A DNA stretch of 64,000 nt from Arthrobacter sp. MSA 4-2. GTDB taxonomy: Bacteria; Actinomycetota; Actinomycetes; Actinomycetales; Micrococcaceae. The stretch spans positions 173,661 to 237,660 of the forward strand of contig NZ_JAEKGC010000007.1 of the NCBI RefSeq assembly GCF_016405885.1, in the 5' to 3' direction. Both the position numbers and the translations under genes were made by a program. The notes under the pieces were generated by a model, which saw nothing but the letters and a program-made list of their open reading frames with translations, had not been told where the DNA came from and ran no database searches. Of the stretch, positions 8,936-17,816 are shown piece after piece (within the stretch, counting starts at the first letter, position 1; every line of letters starts with the position of its first letter).

Positions 8936-9906
8936 TACCGCCCGTCGCGGGCACCGGGCCCGCAGGAGGACCCGGGGGAGGAGAAGCCGGTGACGCCCGG
9001 CCGCCCATCGTCGCGGTCGTCGGTCCCACCGGCACGGGCAAGTCCGACCTTGCCATCGCCCTCGCGCTCGAACTCGGCGGTGAGGTCATCAACGCCGACG
9101 CGCTCCAGTTCTACCGCGGCATGGACATCGGGACGGCCAAGGTGCCGGCCGTGGAGTGGCGGGGCGTTCCTCATCACCTCCTCGACATCCTCGACATCCG
9201 CGAGGAGGCGAGCGTCGCCGCCTATCAGGCCGAGGCCCGGCGGGCCATCGATGCCCTCCGGGCCCGCGGCAGGGTCCCCGTGCTCGTCGGCGGGTCGGGA
9301 CTCTACGTCCGCGCCGTCCTCGACCGGCTGGAATTTCCCGGCACCGATCCGGCCCTCCGGGAACGCCTCGAGGCCGAACTCGCCGCCGGAGGGTCCGCCG
9401 CGCTGCGCGTCCGGCTCGCCGCGGTGGATCCGGTGTCGGCGGAGCGGATTGCCGATGACCGCCGGCTGGTCCGGGCACTGGAGGTGGCCGAACTCACCGG
9501 GCGCCCGTTCAGCTCCTTCATGCCCGACCGGCAGTACTACGCGCCGGCGGTCCAGATCGGTCTGGCGGTCGACCCGCAGGAGCTCCAGGTGCGGCTCGCG
9601 GAACGGGTACACACGATGGTCCGGGGGGGCCTGCTCGAGGAGGTCCGGGCCCTCGACGCCCGGGGCCTCCGGGAAGGACGCACCGCCTCGCGGGCCCTGG
9701 GCTACTCCCAGTTCCTTTCGGTCCTCGACGGCACCCTCAGCGAGTCCGCGGCCATCGAGGACACCATCACCGCGACGCGGCAGTTCGCCAAGCGCCAGCG
9801 CACCTGGTTCCGGGGCGACCCGCGGGTGCAGTGGCTGCCCTGGCGGGCTCCGGACCTGATCCAGCGGGCCCTCCTCCTCGCCCGCGGTGCCGGGCCACTA
9901 TCCTAG
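8932..9906 (+). CDS. miaA: tRNA dimethylallyltransferase MiaA
   Basis: Transfers a dimethylallyl group to N6 of A37 in UNN-reading tRNAs, giving MiaB its substrate. The P-loop [10 protein letters not shown], the [18 protein letters not shown] segment, [13 protein letters not shown] and the C-terminal [13 protein letters not shown] motif are all present. The start is uncertain: the frame is open from 8839, but that part overlaps miaB and is unlike the family. The only in-frame start near the miaB stop is TTG 8932, which overlaps that stop (TTGA) and leaves an 18-20 residue Gly/Pro-rich leader before the P-loop. About 324 residues, normal for the family. Confidence 0.9.
   Translation: MIPPVAGTGPAGGPGGGEAGDARPPIVAVVGPTGTGKSDLAIALALELGGEVINADALQFYRGMDIGTAKVPAVEWRGVPHHLLDILDIREEASVAAYQAEARRAIDALRARGRVPVLVGGSGLYVRAVLDRLEFPGTDPALRERLEAELAAGGSAALRVRLAAVDPVSAERIADDRRLVRALEVAELTGRPFSSFMPDRQYYAPAVQIGLAVDPQELQVRLAERVHTMVRGGLLEEVRALDARGLREGRTASRALGYSQFLSVLDGTLSESAAIEDTITATRQFAKRQRTWFRGDPRVQWLPWRAPDLIQRALLLARGAGPLS
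9899..9904 (+). promoter_or_regulatory. -10 hexamer TATCCT of dapF
   Basis: TATCCT ends six bases before the GTG at 9911. The six-base gap AGAAGG also resembles a ribosome site, so the gene could be read from both a leaderless and a read-through transcript. Confidence 0.5.
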
Positions 9907-9910
9907 AAGG

Positions 9911-10858
9911 GTGAGTACCGCACCCGCCCGGCAGGCCCCGACCGTATCGCCCCTTACCGGTGTGCCGTTCACCAAGGGCCATGGAACGGGAAACGACTTT
10001 CTGCTCCTCCTTGATCCCGAGGCGGCACTCGACCTTCGTGCCGACGCCGTCGCCGCTGTGTGCGACCGCCACCGTGGGGTCGGAGCCGACGGGCTGATCC
10101 GCGCCGTGCGCTCCGGGCAGCTCCCCGAGGGGCGTGAGCTGCTCGCCGGGACCCCGGAGGCCGAGTGGTTCATGGATTACCGCAACGCCGACGGCTCCGT
10201 CTCCGAGATGTGCGGCAACGGCGTACGGGTCTTCGTCCACTTCCTGATCAGCAAGGGCCTGCTGAGCCTCGACGACGGGGCCGCGGTGTCAGTGGCGACG
10301 AGGGCCGGCATCAAGGTGGTCTCGCGCTCGGCCGACGGCTACTCGGTGGACATGGGCCCCTGGGAGTTCATCCATCCCGGGGAGGCTGCCGCCCGGGCGG
10401 TGGATTCGACGGTGGAGGCGGCGGGCCTGGGTGTCCCGCGGCCGGGCCTGTCGGTGAGCATGGGCAACCCGCACACGGTCGTCGCCCTGGCGGGGCTCGA
10501 CGAGCTCGCCGCGCCCCCGCTGATCGAGGTCCCGAAGGTCGAGCCGGCGCCCCCGCACGGAACGAACGTCGAATTCGTCGTGCCCGCCGAGCCCCTCGTG
10601 GAGGACGGCGTCGGCAGGCTCACGATGAGGGTCCACGAACGCGGGGTGGGCGAGACCTTCTCCTGCGGCACCGGGGCGTGCGCAGCCGCCGTCGCCACCC
10701 GCTACTGGGCCGGGCCGGAGTCGCCCTCCCACTGGGCAGTCAGCGTTCCCGGCGGTGTGCTGGGAGTCGTCTTCCATGTCGGCGCCGATGGACGGGAGCA
10801 CGTCGACCTCAGCGGGCCCGCGGTGCTCGTGGCCGAGGGAACCCTGCTCGGGGCCTGA
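9911..10858 (+). CDS. dapF: Diaminopimelate epimerase
   Basis: A cytoplasmic enzyme of 315 residues that converts LL- to meso-diaminopimelate for lysine and peptidoglycan synthesis. It is a cofactor-free two-cysteine racemase: C101 in EMCGNGVRVF and C252 in FSCGTGACAAA form the acid/base pair. The substrate-binding GHGTGNDFLLL stands near the N-terminus. GTG 9911 is chosen over the earlier in-frame 9887 because AGAAGG precedes it, the family start aligns, and a -10-like box lies six bases upstream. miaA ends five bases before it. The next gene is convergent. Confidence 0.95.
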   Translation: MSTAPARQAPTVSPLTGVPFTKGHGTGNDFLLLLDPEAALDLRADAVAAVCDRHRGVGADGLIRAVRSGQLPEGRELLAGTPEAEWFMDYRNADGSVSEMCGNGVRVFVHFLISKGLLSLDDGAAVSVATRAGIKVVSRSADGYSVDMGPWEFIHPGEAAARAVDSTVEAAGLGVPRPGLSVSMGNPHTVVALAGLDELAAPPLIEVPKVEPAPPHGTNVEFVVPAEPLVEDGVGRLTMRVHERGVGETFSCGTGACAAAVATRYWAGPESPSHWAVSVPGGVLGVVFHVGADGREHVDLSGPAVLVAEGTLLGA

Positions 10859-10913
10859 ACGGGGCCTCTACGCAATCGATCGGGCCTGCGGTCTCAGGCA
10901 CGCCCGCGCTGGT

Positions 10914-10946
10914 CAGGGCAGCGGCCCCTCCGCCGCCACGGCCCTG
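10914..10946. terminator. Weak stem-loop between convergent dapF and the methyltransferase
   Basis: CAGGGC (10914-10919) pairs with GCCCTG (10941-10946) around an inner GCGGC/GCCGC stem with one-sided bulges. It could stop transcription from both sides. No T tract. Confidence 0.35.
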
Positions 10947-10960
10947 CCCGGCGGGCGCCG

Positions 10961-11572
10961 TCAGTCCGCCGGACGGGTGATGGAGAGGATCCGGAAGGAC
11001 TTCGCGGTGTCTGCCCGGCGCACGGTGAAGCCGGAGGGTAGGGCTTCGGCGAGCCAGCGCTGCAGGGAATCGGCGCCAAGGTTCTTCTGCACCACGAGCC
11101 AGGCCTCCCCGCCGGGGGCGAGCCGCGGCAGCCAGCGCAGCAACAGGGCGTGAAGCTCCGCCTTGCCGATCCGGATGGGGGGATTCGACCAAATGGTGTC
11201 GAACTCGAGCGACGGGTCGACGTCGTCCGGCGTGCCGGCAGAGACATTCGCCAGACCGAGGCGGGCCGCATTGTCCCGGGTCAGGGCGATGCACCGCTCA
11301 TTGACGTCCACGGCGTACACCTGGGCCTCCGGGGCCTTCAGCGCAAGGGTCAGGGCCAGCGGACCCCACCCGCTGCCGACGTCGAGCAGGCGCGTGCCCC
11401 GCGGCTCGGGGACGGAGCCGAGCAGGATGGCCGTGCCCTTGTCGATTCCGTCGGGGCTGAACAGGCCCGACGACGTCACGAGGTCGCGCTGCTCCCCATT
11501 GAGGACAACCGACAGCGGCCGCCGGACGCCCGGGCCGGCGGGCTGGGGGCTGAAGTAGTGCTGGGATTCCAT
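10961..11572 (-). CDS. Class I SAM-dependent methyltransferase, RsmC-like
   Basis: A 203-residue protein with the SAM-binding motif LDVGSGWGPLALTLA, the acidic loop VYAVDVN and the catalytic-type NPPI motif (TIWSNPPIRIGK) used by N2-guanine methyltransferases. It matches the single-domain actinobacterial relatives of RsmC, which methylates G1207 of 16S rRNA in E. coli; the substrate here is inferred. The opening MESQHYFSPQPAG and SGLFSPDGIDKGT segment are typical of this group. ATG 11572 is chosen because the open frame upstream (to 11737) is Arg/Pro/Gly-rich and unlike the family. It is divergent from hflX. Confidence 0.82.
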   Translation of the reverse strand: MESQHYFSPQPAGPGVRRPLSVVLNGEQRDLVTSSGLFSPDGIDKGTAILLGSVPEPRGTRLLDVGSGWGPLALTLALKAPEAQVYAVDVNERCIALTRDNAARLGLANVSAGTPDDVDPSLEFDTIWSNPPIRIGKAELHALLLRWLPRLAPGGEAWLVVQKNLGADSLQRWLAEALPSGFTVRRADTAKSFRILSITRPAD

Positions 11573-11713
11573 AAGCGTCAAGCCTAGTGCCCCGCCGGGC
11601 CGTCCACCGGGCGGTGGCCTGCCGGAACCCGGTCCGCCGGAAGCGGCCGGCCGGCCGGGGGCAAGTCCGTTGCGCGGAGAGTGAATTCGCTGTGCTGGCG
11701 GTTTTCGTGCTAC

Positions 11714-11719
11714 TAGCAT
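11714..11719 (+). promoter_or_regulatory. -10 hexamer TAGCAT before hflX
   Basis: TAGCAT would place the transcript start near 11726, leaving a 20-base leader that carries the AAAGGAG ribosome site before ATG 11746. No clear -35. Confidence 0.4.
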
Positions 11720-11745
11720 TGAAGGACGCAATGACAAAGGAGAAC

Positions 11746-13338
11746 ATGACCACGAACCACGAAGGATCGACCGGAGCCGAGATGGGACCCGCGGAGATCC
11801 AGGCTGTCATCGACCGGATTCTCGCCCACGACGAGGCGGTCGAGTCCAAATCTTCGGCGGCAGCCAAGCCCCCGGCCGGCGACGGATCGACCGGTGGTGC
11901 CCCGGCGACGTGGCGCTCACGCGCCCAGGCGCTTTCCGCATCCGCACAGGAGCACTCGGAGTTCGACGGAGACCAGGAGGACCTCGCCGAGCGGCACGCC
12001 CTGCGCCGCGTGGCCGGTCTTTCGACCGAACTTGAAGACGTCACCGAGGTCGAATACCGCCAGCTGCGCCTTGAGCGCGTCGTCCTCGCCGGCCTCTGGA
12101 GCGACGGCACGGCGCAGGACGCCGAGAACTCGCTCCAGGAGCTCGCCGCCCTCGCTGAGACAGCCGGCTCGGAGGTGCTCGACGGGATGGTCCAGCGGCG
12201 CCTGAAGCCGGACCCGGCCACCTTCCTTGGCTCCGGCAAGGCCCAGGAACTCAAGGACGTGGTGGCGGCCGTCGGAGCAGACACCGTCATCGTCGACAGC
12301 GAGCTTTCCCCCTCCCAGCGCAGGGGCCTCGAGGACATCGTCAAGGTCAAGGTCATCGACCGGACCGCCCTGATCCTCGACATCTTCGCCCAGCACGCCC
12401 AGTCCCGCGAGGGCAAGGCCCAGGTGGAACTCGCCCAGCTCGAATACCTCCTGCCGCGGCTTCGTGGCTGGGGTGAATCGATGTCCCGCCAGGCCGGTGG
12501 ACAGGTCGGCAGCGCCGGCGCCGGAATGGGCTCCCGCGGTCCGGGTGAGACGAAGATCGAACTCGACCGCCGGAAGATCCGCACCCGCATGGCGAAGCTG
12601 CGCCGCGAGATCGCCGGCATGAAGCCGGCCCGGGAGACCAAGCGCTCGAACCGGCGCCGCAACCAGGTGCCGTCCGTGGCCATCGCCGGCTACACCAACG
12701 CCGGGAAGTCATCGCTGCTGAACCGGCTCACCGACGCCGGTGTGCTGGTGGAGAACGCCCTGTTCGCGACCCTTGACCCGACGGTGCGCCGGGCCGAGAC
12801 AACCGACGGCCTCGGGTACACCCTCGTGGACACCGTCGGCTTCGTCCGGTCGCTGCCAACACAGCTCGTCGAGGCCTTCCGGTCAACCCTCGAGGAGGTG
12901 GCGGACGCCGACCTGATCCTCCACGTCGTCGACGCGTCCCACCCCGACCCCGAAGGGCAGATCGCCGCCGTGCGCACGGTCCTCGCGGAGGTCGACGCCC
13001 GGAAGATCCCCGAGATCATCGTGCTCAACAAGGCCGACGCCGCCGACCCGTTCGTCCTCGAACGGCTCCGGCAGCGGGAGCCGCGCCACGTCGTCGTCTC
13101 GGCCCGCACGGGCCAGGGCATCGATGAGCTGCGCATGCAGATCAGCACCTCCATCCCGAGGCCCGGGGTGCGGATGTCGCTGCTCGTTCCCTACGACCAC
13201 GGGGAGATCACCAGCCGTCTCCACGAAGAGGACGCGGAGATCCTCTCCCTGGACCACGCCGAAGAGGGAACCGTGCTTGAGGTGATGGTGAGGGAGGGCC
13301 TCGCCGCGGAGCTCGAGCCGTACCTGAGGCATGAGTAA
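11746..13338 (+). CDS. hflX: Ribosome-associated GTPase HflX
   Basis: A 530-residue translation GTPase that binds the 50S subunit and rescues or splits stalled and stress-inactivated ribosomes. After a 90-residue variable acidic leader comes the HflX N-terminal domain (LVVERVVLAGLW-like start, FLGSGKAQELKDVV, VIVDSELSPSQRRGLED), a Gly-rich link (GAGMGSRGPGETKIELDRR), and the G domain with P-loop GYTNAGKSSLLN, switch DPTVR, DTVGFVRSLP and NKAD. ATG 11746 has AAAGGAG four bases upstream; ATG 11731 is an alternative with AAGGA. dinG starts inside its last codons, so the two genes are probably coupled. Confidence 0.95.
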   Translation: MTTNHEGSTGAEMGPAEIQAVIDRILAHDEAVESKSSAAAKPPAGDGSTGGAPATWRSRAQALSASAQEHSEFDGDQEDLAERHALRRVAGLSTELEDVTEVEYRQLRLERVVLAGLWSDGTAQDAENSLQELAALAETAGSEVLDGMVQRRLKPDPATFLGSGKAQELKDVVAAVGADTVIVDSELSPSQRRGLEDIVKVKVIDRTALILDIFAQHAQSREGKAQVELAQLEYLLPRLRGWGESMSRQAGGQVGSAGAGMGSRGPGETKIELDRRKIRTRMAKLRREIAGMKPARETKRSNRRRNQVPSVAIAGYTNAGKSSLLNRLTDAGVLVENALFATLDPTVRRAETTDGLGYTLVDTVGFVRSLPTQLVEAFRSTLEEVADADLILHVVDASHPDPEGQIAAVRTVLAEVDARKIPEIIVLNKADAADPFVLERLRQREPRHVVVSARTGQGIDELRMQISTSIPRPGVRMSLLVPYDHGEITSRLHEEDAEILSLDHAEEGTVLEVMVREGLAAELEPYLRHE

Positions 13339-15361
13339 AGGGCCCGAGCCCGACGCGCTGGACCTGCTGGATGCCGCCGTTGCGGCCATGGGCGGTGAAA
13401 GCCGCGCCGGTCAGCATGAGATGACGCGCCGGGTGAGCGAGGCCATCGACACCGGCGAGCACCTTCTCGTGCAGGCCGGTACCGGAACGGGAAAGTCCCT
13501 GGCGTACCTGCTGCCGCTGATCGCCCACGCCATGGAGAGCGAGAAGCCCTCGATCGTGTCAACGGCGACCCTGGCCCTTCAGGCGCAGATCGTGGGCCGG
13601 GACCTGCCACGGCTGCTGTCGGCGGTTCAGCCGCACCTTCCCCGGCCCGTCGATGTCGCCCTCCTGAAGGGTCGGTCGAACTACGTGTGCCTGCACAAGA
13701 CGGCGGGGGGATTCCCGGAGGAGGACGCCCCCGACGCCCTGTTCAGCCTCGGCGAGGACGCCGTCCAGCACCCCGGCGCGGCACCGGCCGCGCCGGGCAG
13801 CGCGCTAGGCCGGGAGGTGGTGCGCCTCCGCGAATGGGCCGAAGACACCGAGACCGGTGACCGCGACGAACTGCTGCCGGGCGTCAGCGACCGGGCCTGG
13901 CGCCAGGTGTCGGTCAGCAGCCTCGAGTGCCTCGGCGCCCAGCGGTGCCCGGTGGCCAAGGAGTGCTTCAGCGAGCGTGCCCGCGAGGCCGCCGCGACCG
14001 CCGACATCGTCATCACGAACCACGCGATGCTCGCCATCAGCGCCTTCGAGGGCCTGGCCGTGCTGCCGGATTACGACGTCGTCGTCATCGACGAGGCCCA
14101 CGAACTCCACGACCGGGTCACCGGGGCGGTCTCGGGGCAGCTCTCGGCGGCGATGGTCTCCGCGGCCGCGACCGCGGTGCGCCGTCATGCGTCGCTGCGC
14201 ACCGACGCACTCGACTCCGCGGGCAAGGCCCTCGAGGAGGCCTGCGCGCTCCTGCCGTCGGGGCTGATGCCCGGACGGCTTCCCGAGGAGCTCGAATCCG
14301 CCCTCGAACAGGTCCGCGACGCCTCCCGTGCGGCCCTGTCGGATACCAAGACCGATGGCAAGGCCGACGGACCGGGCGACGCCGACGGCGGCCGGCAGCA
14401 GGCGCGCGGACGGCTCGGCCTCGTCTTCGAGGTGGCCGAACGGCTCCTCGCCGCCGGTGAGGCCAGTGAGGTGGTCTGGGCCTCCCGGCCCAGCACCTTC
14501 ACCCCGGGCGCCGGCTACTCAATGGCCGACGAGAGCGCTCCGGCGATCCTGAACGTGGCACCACTGTCCGTCGCGGGGCGTCTGCGCGAGGGATTGTTCG
14601 AAGATCACACGGTGGTCCTGACCTCGGCGACCCTCGCCATCGGTGCCGAATTCGGGCCTGTCGCCGGGTCGCTCGGGCTCACCGGGGCCGGCGCACCGTC
14701 CTGGGCCGGAGTCGACGTCGGAAGTCCCTTCGACTACCCGCGCCAGGGGGTGCTGTATGTGGCGAAGGACCTCCCCAAGCCGGAACGGGGAACCTCCGAG
14801 GCCCAGCTGGCTGAACTGACCGCACTGCTCAAGGCCTCCCGCGGCGGAGCGCTCGGGCTGTTCTCCTCCCGCCGGGCGGCGGAGGAGGCAGCCGAGGCGC
14901 TGCGGCCGCTCGTCGACTTCGAGATCCTGTGCCAGGGGGAGGCGTCGCTTCCCTCGCTCGTGCAGCAGTTCGCCGAGGAACCTGACACCTGCCTGTTCGG
15001 GACGATGTCCCTGTGGCAGGGAGTCGATGTGCCGGGGCAGTCCTGCCGGCTCGTGGTGATCGACCGCATCCCCTTTCCCCGCCCGGACGATCCGCTGATG
15101 ACCGCCCGCACCCGGGCGGTGGCGCGCGCCGGCGGGAACGGGTTCATGAGCGTGTCCGCCACGCACGCGGCCGTGCGGCTGGCCCAGGGGGCGGGGCGGC
15201 TGATCCGGGCCTCGGGCGACCGCGGCGTCGTCGCGGTCCTCGACTCGCGTCTTGCCACTGCGCGCTACGGGTCGTTCCTGCGTGCCGCCCTGCCGCCGTT
15301 CTGGCACACGACCGATCGAAAGACGGTGCTGGGCATCCTCGAGCGGGTCGCCGCCGGGTAG
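13331..15361 (+). CDS. dinG: ATP-dependent DNA helicase, DinG/XPD family
   Basis: A 676-residue superfamily 2 helicase that unwinds forked or R-loop substrates with 5'-3' polarity. Walker A AGTGTGKS is near residues 52-59, the DEAH box (VVIDEAHELHD) near 254, and the C-terminal motif VI region reads QGAGRLIRASGDRG. An iron-sulfur cluster site is suggested by C120, C200, C206 and C212 between the first two motifs, spaced as in DinG/XPD. The ATG overlaps the end of hflX by eight bases. The name recalls DNA-damage induction in E. coli, but no SOS box is visible here. Confidence 0.93.
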   Translation: MSKGPEPDALDLLDAAVAAMGGESRAGQHEMTRRVSEAIDTGEHLLVQAGTGTGKSLAYLLPLIAHAMESEKPSIVSTATLALQAQIVGRDLPRLLSAVQPHLPRPVDVALLKGRSNYVCLHKTAGGFPEEDAPDALFSLGEDAVQHPGAAPAAPGSALGREVVRLREWAEDTETGDRDELLPGVSDRAWRQVSVSSLECLGAQRCPVAKECFSERAREAAATADIVITNHAMLAISAFEGLAVLPDYDVVVIDEAHELHDRVTGAVSGQLSAAMVSAAATAVRRHASLRTDALDSAGKALEEACALLPSGLMPGRLPEELESALEQVRDASRAALSDTKTDGKADGPGDADGGRQQARGRLGLVFEVAERLLAAGEASEVVWASRPSTFTPGAGYSMADESAPAILNVAPLSVAGRLREGLFEDHTVVLTSATLAIGAEFGPVAGSLGLTGAGAPSWAGVDVGSPFDYPRQGVLYVAKDLPKPERGTSEAQLAELTALLKASRGGALGLFSSRRAAEEAAEALRPLVDFEILCQGEASLPSLVQQFAEEPDTCLFGTMSLWQGVDVPGQSCRLVVIDRIPFPRPDDPLMTARTRAVARAGGNGFMSVSATHAAVRLAQGAGRLIRASGDRGVVAVLDSRLATARYGSFLRAALPPFWHTTDRKTVLGILERVAAG

Positions 15362-15393
15362 GAGCCCGAGGGGCGCAGCGGGGGAGCAGCGGG

Positions 15394-16539
15394 CTACGCG
15401 GCTGCCCGGACCGCCCGGTTCCGGCCCTGCGACTTCGCAGCGTAGAGCGCGGCGTCGGCCGAGGCGATGACCGCCTCCAGCCCGTGGCCCGCCGCCCCGG
15501 CGTCGGCGATGCCGTAGCTTACCGTGGGCAGCGGGAATCCGTCCGCCGTCGGTGTTCCCTGCAGCACCCGGCTGATCTCCGCGCTGACCGCCTCGGCACG
15601 CTCCCCGTCGGCGCCGGCGAGCAGGATGATGAACTCCTCCCCGCCGTAGCGTCCCACGAGGTCGGTCGAGCGCACCGACCGCGAACACGCCTCGGCGAAC
15701 GCACGCAGCGCCGTGTCGCCCGCTGCATGGCCGTAGGTGTCGTTGACCTGCTTGAAGCGGTCGAGGTCCGCAAGGATCAGCGCCCCTGGGATTCCGGCGG
15801 CGGTAAGGCGTTTGAGCTCACGGTCCGCCCGGTCCAGGAAGGCGGAACGGTTGAGCAGCCCGGTCAGTCCGTCCCGTGCTGCCTTGTGCCGGAGGTCCCG
15901 GGTGACCTGGTCGTTGCTCAGGGCGGCCATGGTGAAGGAGACCACGACGAGGAGGGTCAGGGTGATCAGGGTGGTCACCGCCGACCCGAAGTAGGTGGTG
16001 AAGACGAACCCGTCCACGCCGTCAACGACGAACGCGATGCCGCGGCCCAGGTAGAAGAGCGAGAGGAACCCCGAGGCGACGGCCAGGGGCACCTGGGTGC
16101 GCACCCGGTGGGGCACGGGCCGCCAGACCTCAAGGGCGCCGAGGCCGAACAGCAGTGACATCATCGCCAAGAACACCGGTCCGCCGGACCAGGCGTTGAC
16201 TGCGGGGCTATCCGCGGCCGAGGCGAGAGCCGTGAGCAGGGGAGGGGCGGCGAGCTGCGCCACCCGCGGGCGCCCCCGGTGGAGCGAACGCGCCGCCGCC
16301 CAGACGGCCGCGGCACCGGCCACGAGCAGGGTGTTCCCCAGGGGGTTGGCCCAGACCTGGTGGGAGGTGCCGTCGAGGAGGAACGCCGCGGACCCGGCGA
16401 GGAACAGGCCGATGGCCGCGCACCACCAGGCGCTGTAGGCCGAGCGGGTGCGGCGGAAGGTCACAAGGTAGAACAGCACGAGCTGGATGAGCGCGACGAC
16501 GCCGAAGGCGACCCTCAGGGTAGAGGTATCAAGCGGCAT
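15394..16539 (-). CDS. Membrane-bound diguanylate cyclase (GGDEF domain)
   Basis: A 381-residue protein with about seven hydrophobic segments over residues 8-215, then a GGDEF domain that makes cyclic di-GMP from two GTP. The domain has DGLTGLLNRSAF, LADLDRFKQVNDTYGH, the active-site RYGGEEF and the closing ADAALYAAKSQGRN. An inhibitory I-site RSTD stands exactly five residues before GGEEF, so the enzyme is probably subject to product inhibition. No EAL domain is fused or adjacent. The membrane part resembles integral sensory domains but has no recognised ligand motif. ATG 16539 is the only plausible start. Confidence 0.9.
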   Translation of the reverse strand: MPLDTSTLRVAFGVVALIQLVLFYLVTFRRTRSAYSAWWCAAIGLFLAGSAAFLLDGTSHQVWANPLGNTLLVAGAAAVWAAARSLHRGRPRVAQLAAPPLLTALASAADSPAVNAWSGGPVFLAMMSLLFGLGALEVWRPVPHRVRTQVPLAVASGFLSLFYLGRGIAFVVDGVDGFVFTTYFGSAVTTLITLTLLVVVSFTMAALSNDQVTRDLRHKAARDGLTGLLNRSAFLDRADRELKRLTAAGIPGALILADLDRFKQVNDTYGHAAGDTALRAFAEACSRSVRSTDLVGRYGGEEFIILLAGADGERAEAVSAEISRVLQGTPTADGFPLPTVSYGIADAGAAGHGLEAVIASADAALYAAKSQGRNRAVRAAA

Positions 16540-16738
16540 CCGGCGGACCTTCCCTTCCGAGCGACATGCCGCCAGTATTGCACCGGGGGCCGACTATTCC
16601 GGCCGAGCCCCGCCTCCGGCGTGGCCGGCACGACCGGTCTCGATATCCACAACCGACGCGGTCGGCCCGGCGGCACGACGCCCACGACCGATGAAGCGGG
16701 CCCGCCGACACCGCCCACCCTGGCGGCGGACCGGAAGC

Positions 16739-17548
16739 CTACAGGGCGCGCATCACCGAGACCACCTTGCCCATGATGCTCGCATGGTCGCCCAGAATCG
16801 GTTCATACCGGGTGTTCTGCGGAAGCAGCCAGGTGTGTCCGTCGCGCTGGCGGAAGGTCTTGACGGTCGCCTCGTCGTCGAGGAGTGCGGCGACGATCTC
16901 GCCGTTCTGCGCGCTCTGCTGGCGCCGGACCACCACCCAGTCGCCGTCACAGATGGCGGCGTCGATCATCGAGTCACCTGTTACCCGGAGCATGAAGAGT
17001 TCGCCGTGGCCGACGAGCTGGCGCGGCAGCGGCATGACGTCCTCGACGACCTGGTCGGCCAGGATCGGACCACCCGCGGCAATCCGTCCGACCATGGGCA
17101 CCATGGCGGTGTCCACGGCGCCGGAGAACTCGGAGACCGGGCCTGTCCCGGCCCGGCCCTGCTCGGGTGCCGGGGCGTCCGTCAGGGTCAGCGGCAGCAG
17201 GATCTCCATGGCCCGCGGCCGTTTCGGGTCCCTGCGGATATACCCAAGCCGTTCCAGCTGGGACAGCTGGTGCGTGACGCTCGAGAGACTCGCGAGCCCC
17301 ACCGTGTCTCCGATCTCACGCATCGACGGGGGATACCCGTTGGCGCCGATCGACCGTTGGATCGTTTCGAGGATCTTCATCTGCCGCGTGGTCAGACCCT
17401 TGGGGACGCTCCGGCCCCTCGGGCGTCCACGCATCGGCGTGCCGGTGGGCACTCCTGCGGCTGCCTCTCCCGCCGGGACGGCCGGAACCGCCCGAGCCTC
17501 TTCCGCTGCCCGCTCTGCCACTGGTTTGTCCCTTCGCTGCGCCGCCAC
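16739..17548 (-). CDS. lexA: SOS repressor LexA
   Basis: Represses the DNA-damage regulon and cleaves itself when bound by RecA filaments. The N-terminal winged helix contains [16 protein letters not shown] and [14 protein letters not shown]; the cleavage region has [11 protein letters not shown]; the serine of [13 protein letters not shown] and the lysine of EATVKTF form the catalytic dyad. A 45-residue Ala-rich leader precedes the HTH. The frame is open to 17683, but that part lies across the promoter and SOS box. GTG 17548 is the first start codon downstream of the inferred transcript start, giving 269 residues. Autoregulation is shown by the operator at 17680-17695. Confidence 0.95.
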   Translation of the reverse strand: MAAQRRDKPVAERAAEEARAVPAVPAGEAAAGVPTGTPMRGRPRGRSVPKGLTTRQMKILETIQRSIGANGYPPSMREIGDTVGLASLSSVTHQLSQLERLGYIRRDPKRPRAMEILLPLTLTDAPAPEQGRAGTGPVSEFSGAVDTAMVPMVGRIAAGGPILADQVVEDVMPLPRQLVGHGELFMLRVTGDSMIDAAICDGDWVVVRRQQSAQNGEIVAALLDDEATVKTFRQRDGHTWLLPQNTRYEPILGDHASIMGKVVSVMRAL

Positions 17549-17654
17549 CTGCGCCGGACCCGTCGGCGGATCGTTTTGTCGGTGGCAGGTGGTGTTGTCA
17601 GGTTGTCGCCGTCCGGTAGTGAAACCCCGGAACCCGCGCCTTCCTCTGAACCCA

Positions 17655-17695
17655 ACGGTAGGCGAGCGCGGGGGTGTTTTCAAACATATGTTCGA
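17655..17695 (-). promoter_or_regulatory. lexA promoter with overlapping SOS box
   Basis: The SOS box TCAAACATATGTTCGA (17680-17695) matches the actinobacterial consensus at 15 of 16 positions. On the minus strand a -35 TTGAAA (17683-17678) and a -10 TACCGT (17660-17655) are 17 bases apart, so the operator covers the -35. Confidence 0.85.
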
Positions 17696-17756
17696 GCGAG
17701 TCTCGACAAAGCTCGATAACAGATGCTAAGAATAAGCAGGACGAAATAGAAGACAT

Positions 17757-17777
17757 GTTCGAATAACTTGTTCGAAC
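17757..17777. promoter_or_regulatory. Palindrome over the -10 of the LysM gene
   Basis: GTTCGAA-N7-TTCGAAC is a perfect inverted repeat whose centre contains TAACTT, a possible -10 for the gene at 17817. Its inner halves read CGAA-N7-TTCG, one base wider than a LexA box, so it may be a variant operator for LexA or for another repressor. Confidence 0.5.
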
Positions 17778-17816
17778 AGGTTGAACTTATTCGAAACTCC
17801 AGAAGAGGTACACGTC

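Noticed and set aside
17548..17683. N-terminal extension of LexA to 17683
   Set aside because: The stretch covers the inferred promoter, transcript start and SOS box, so it cannot be translated from this promoter.
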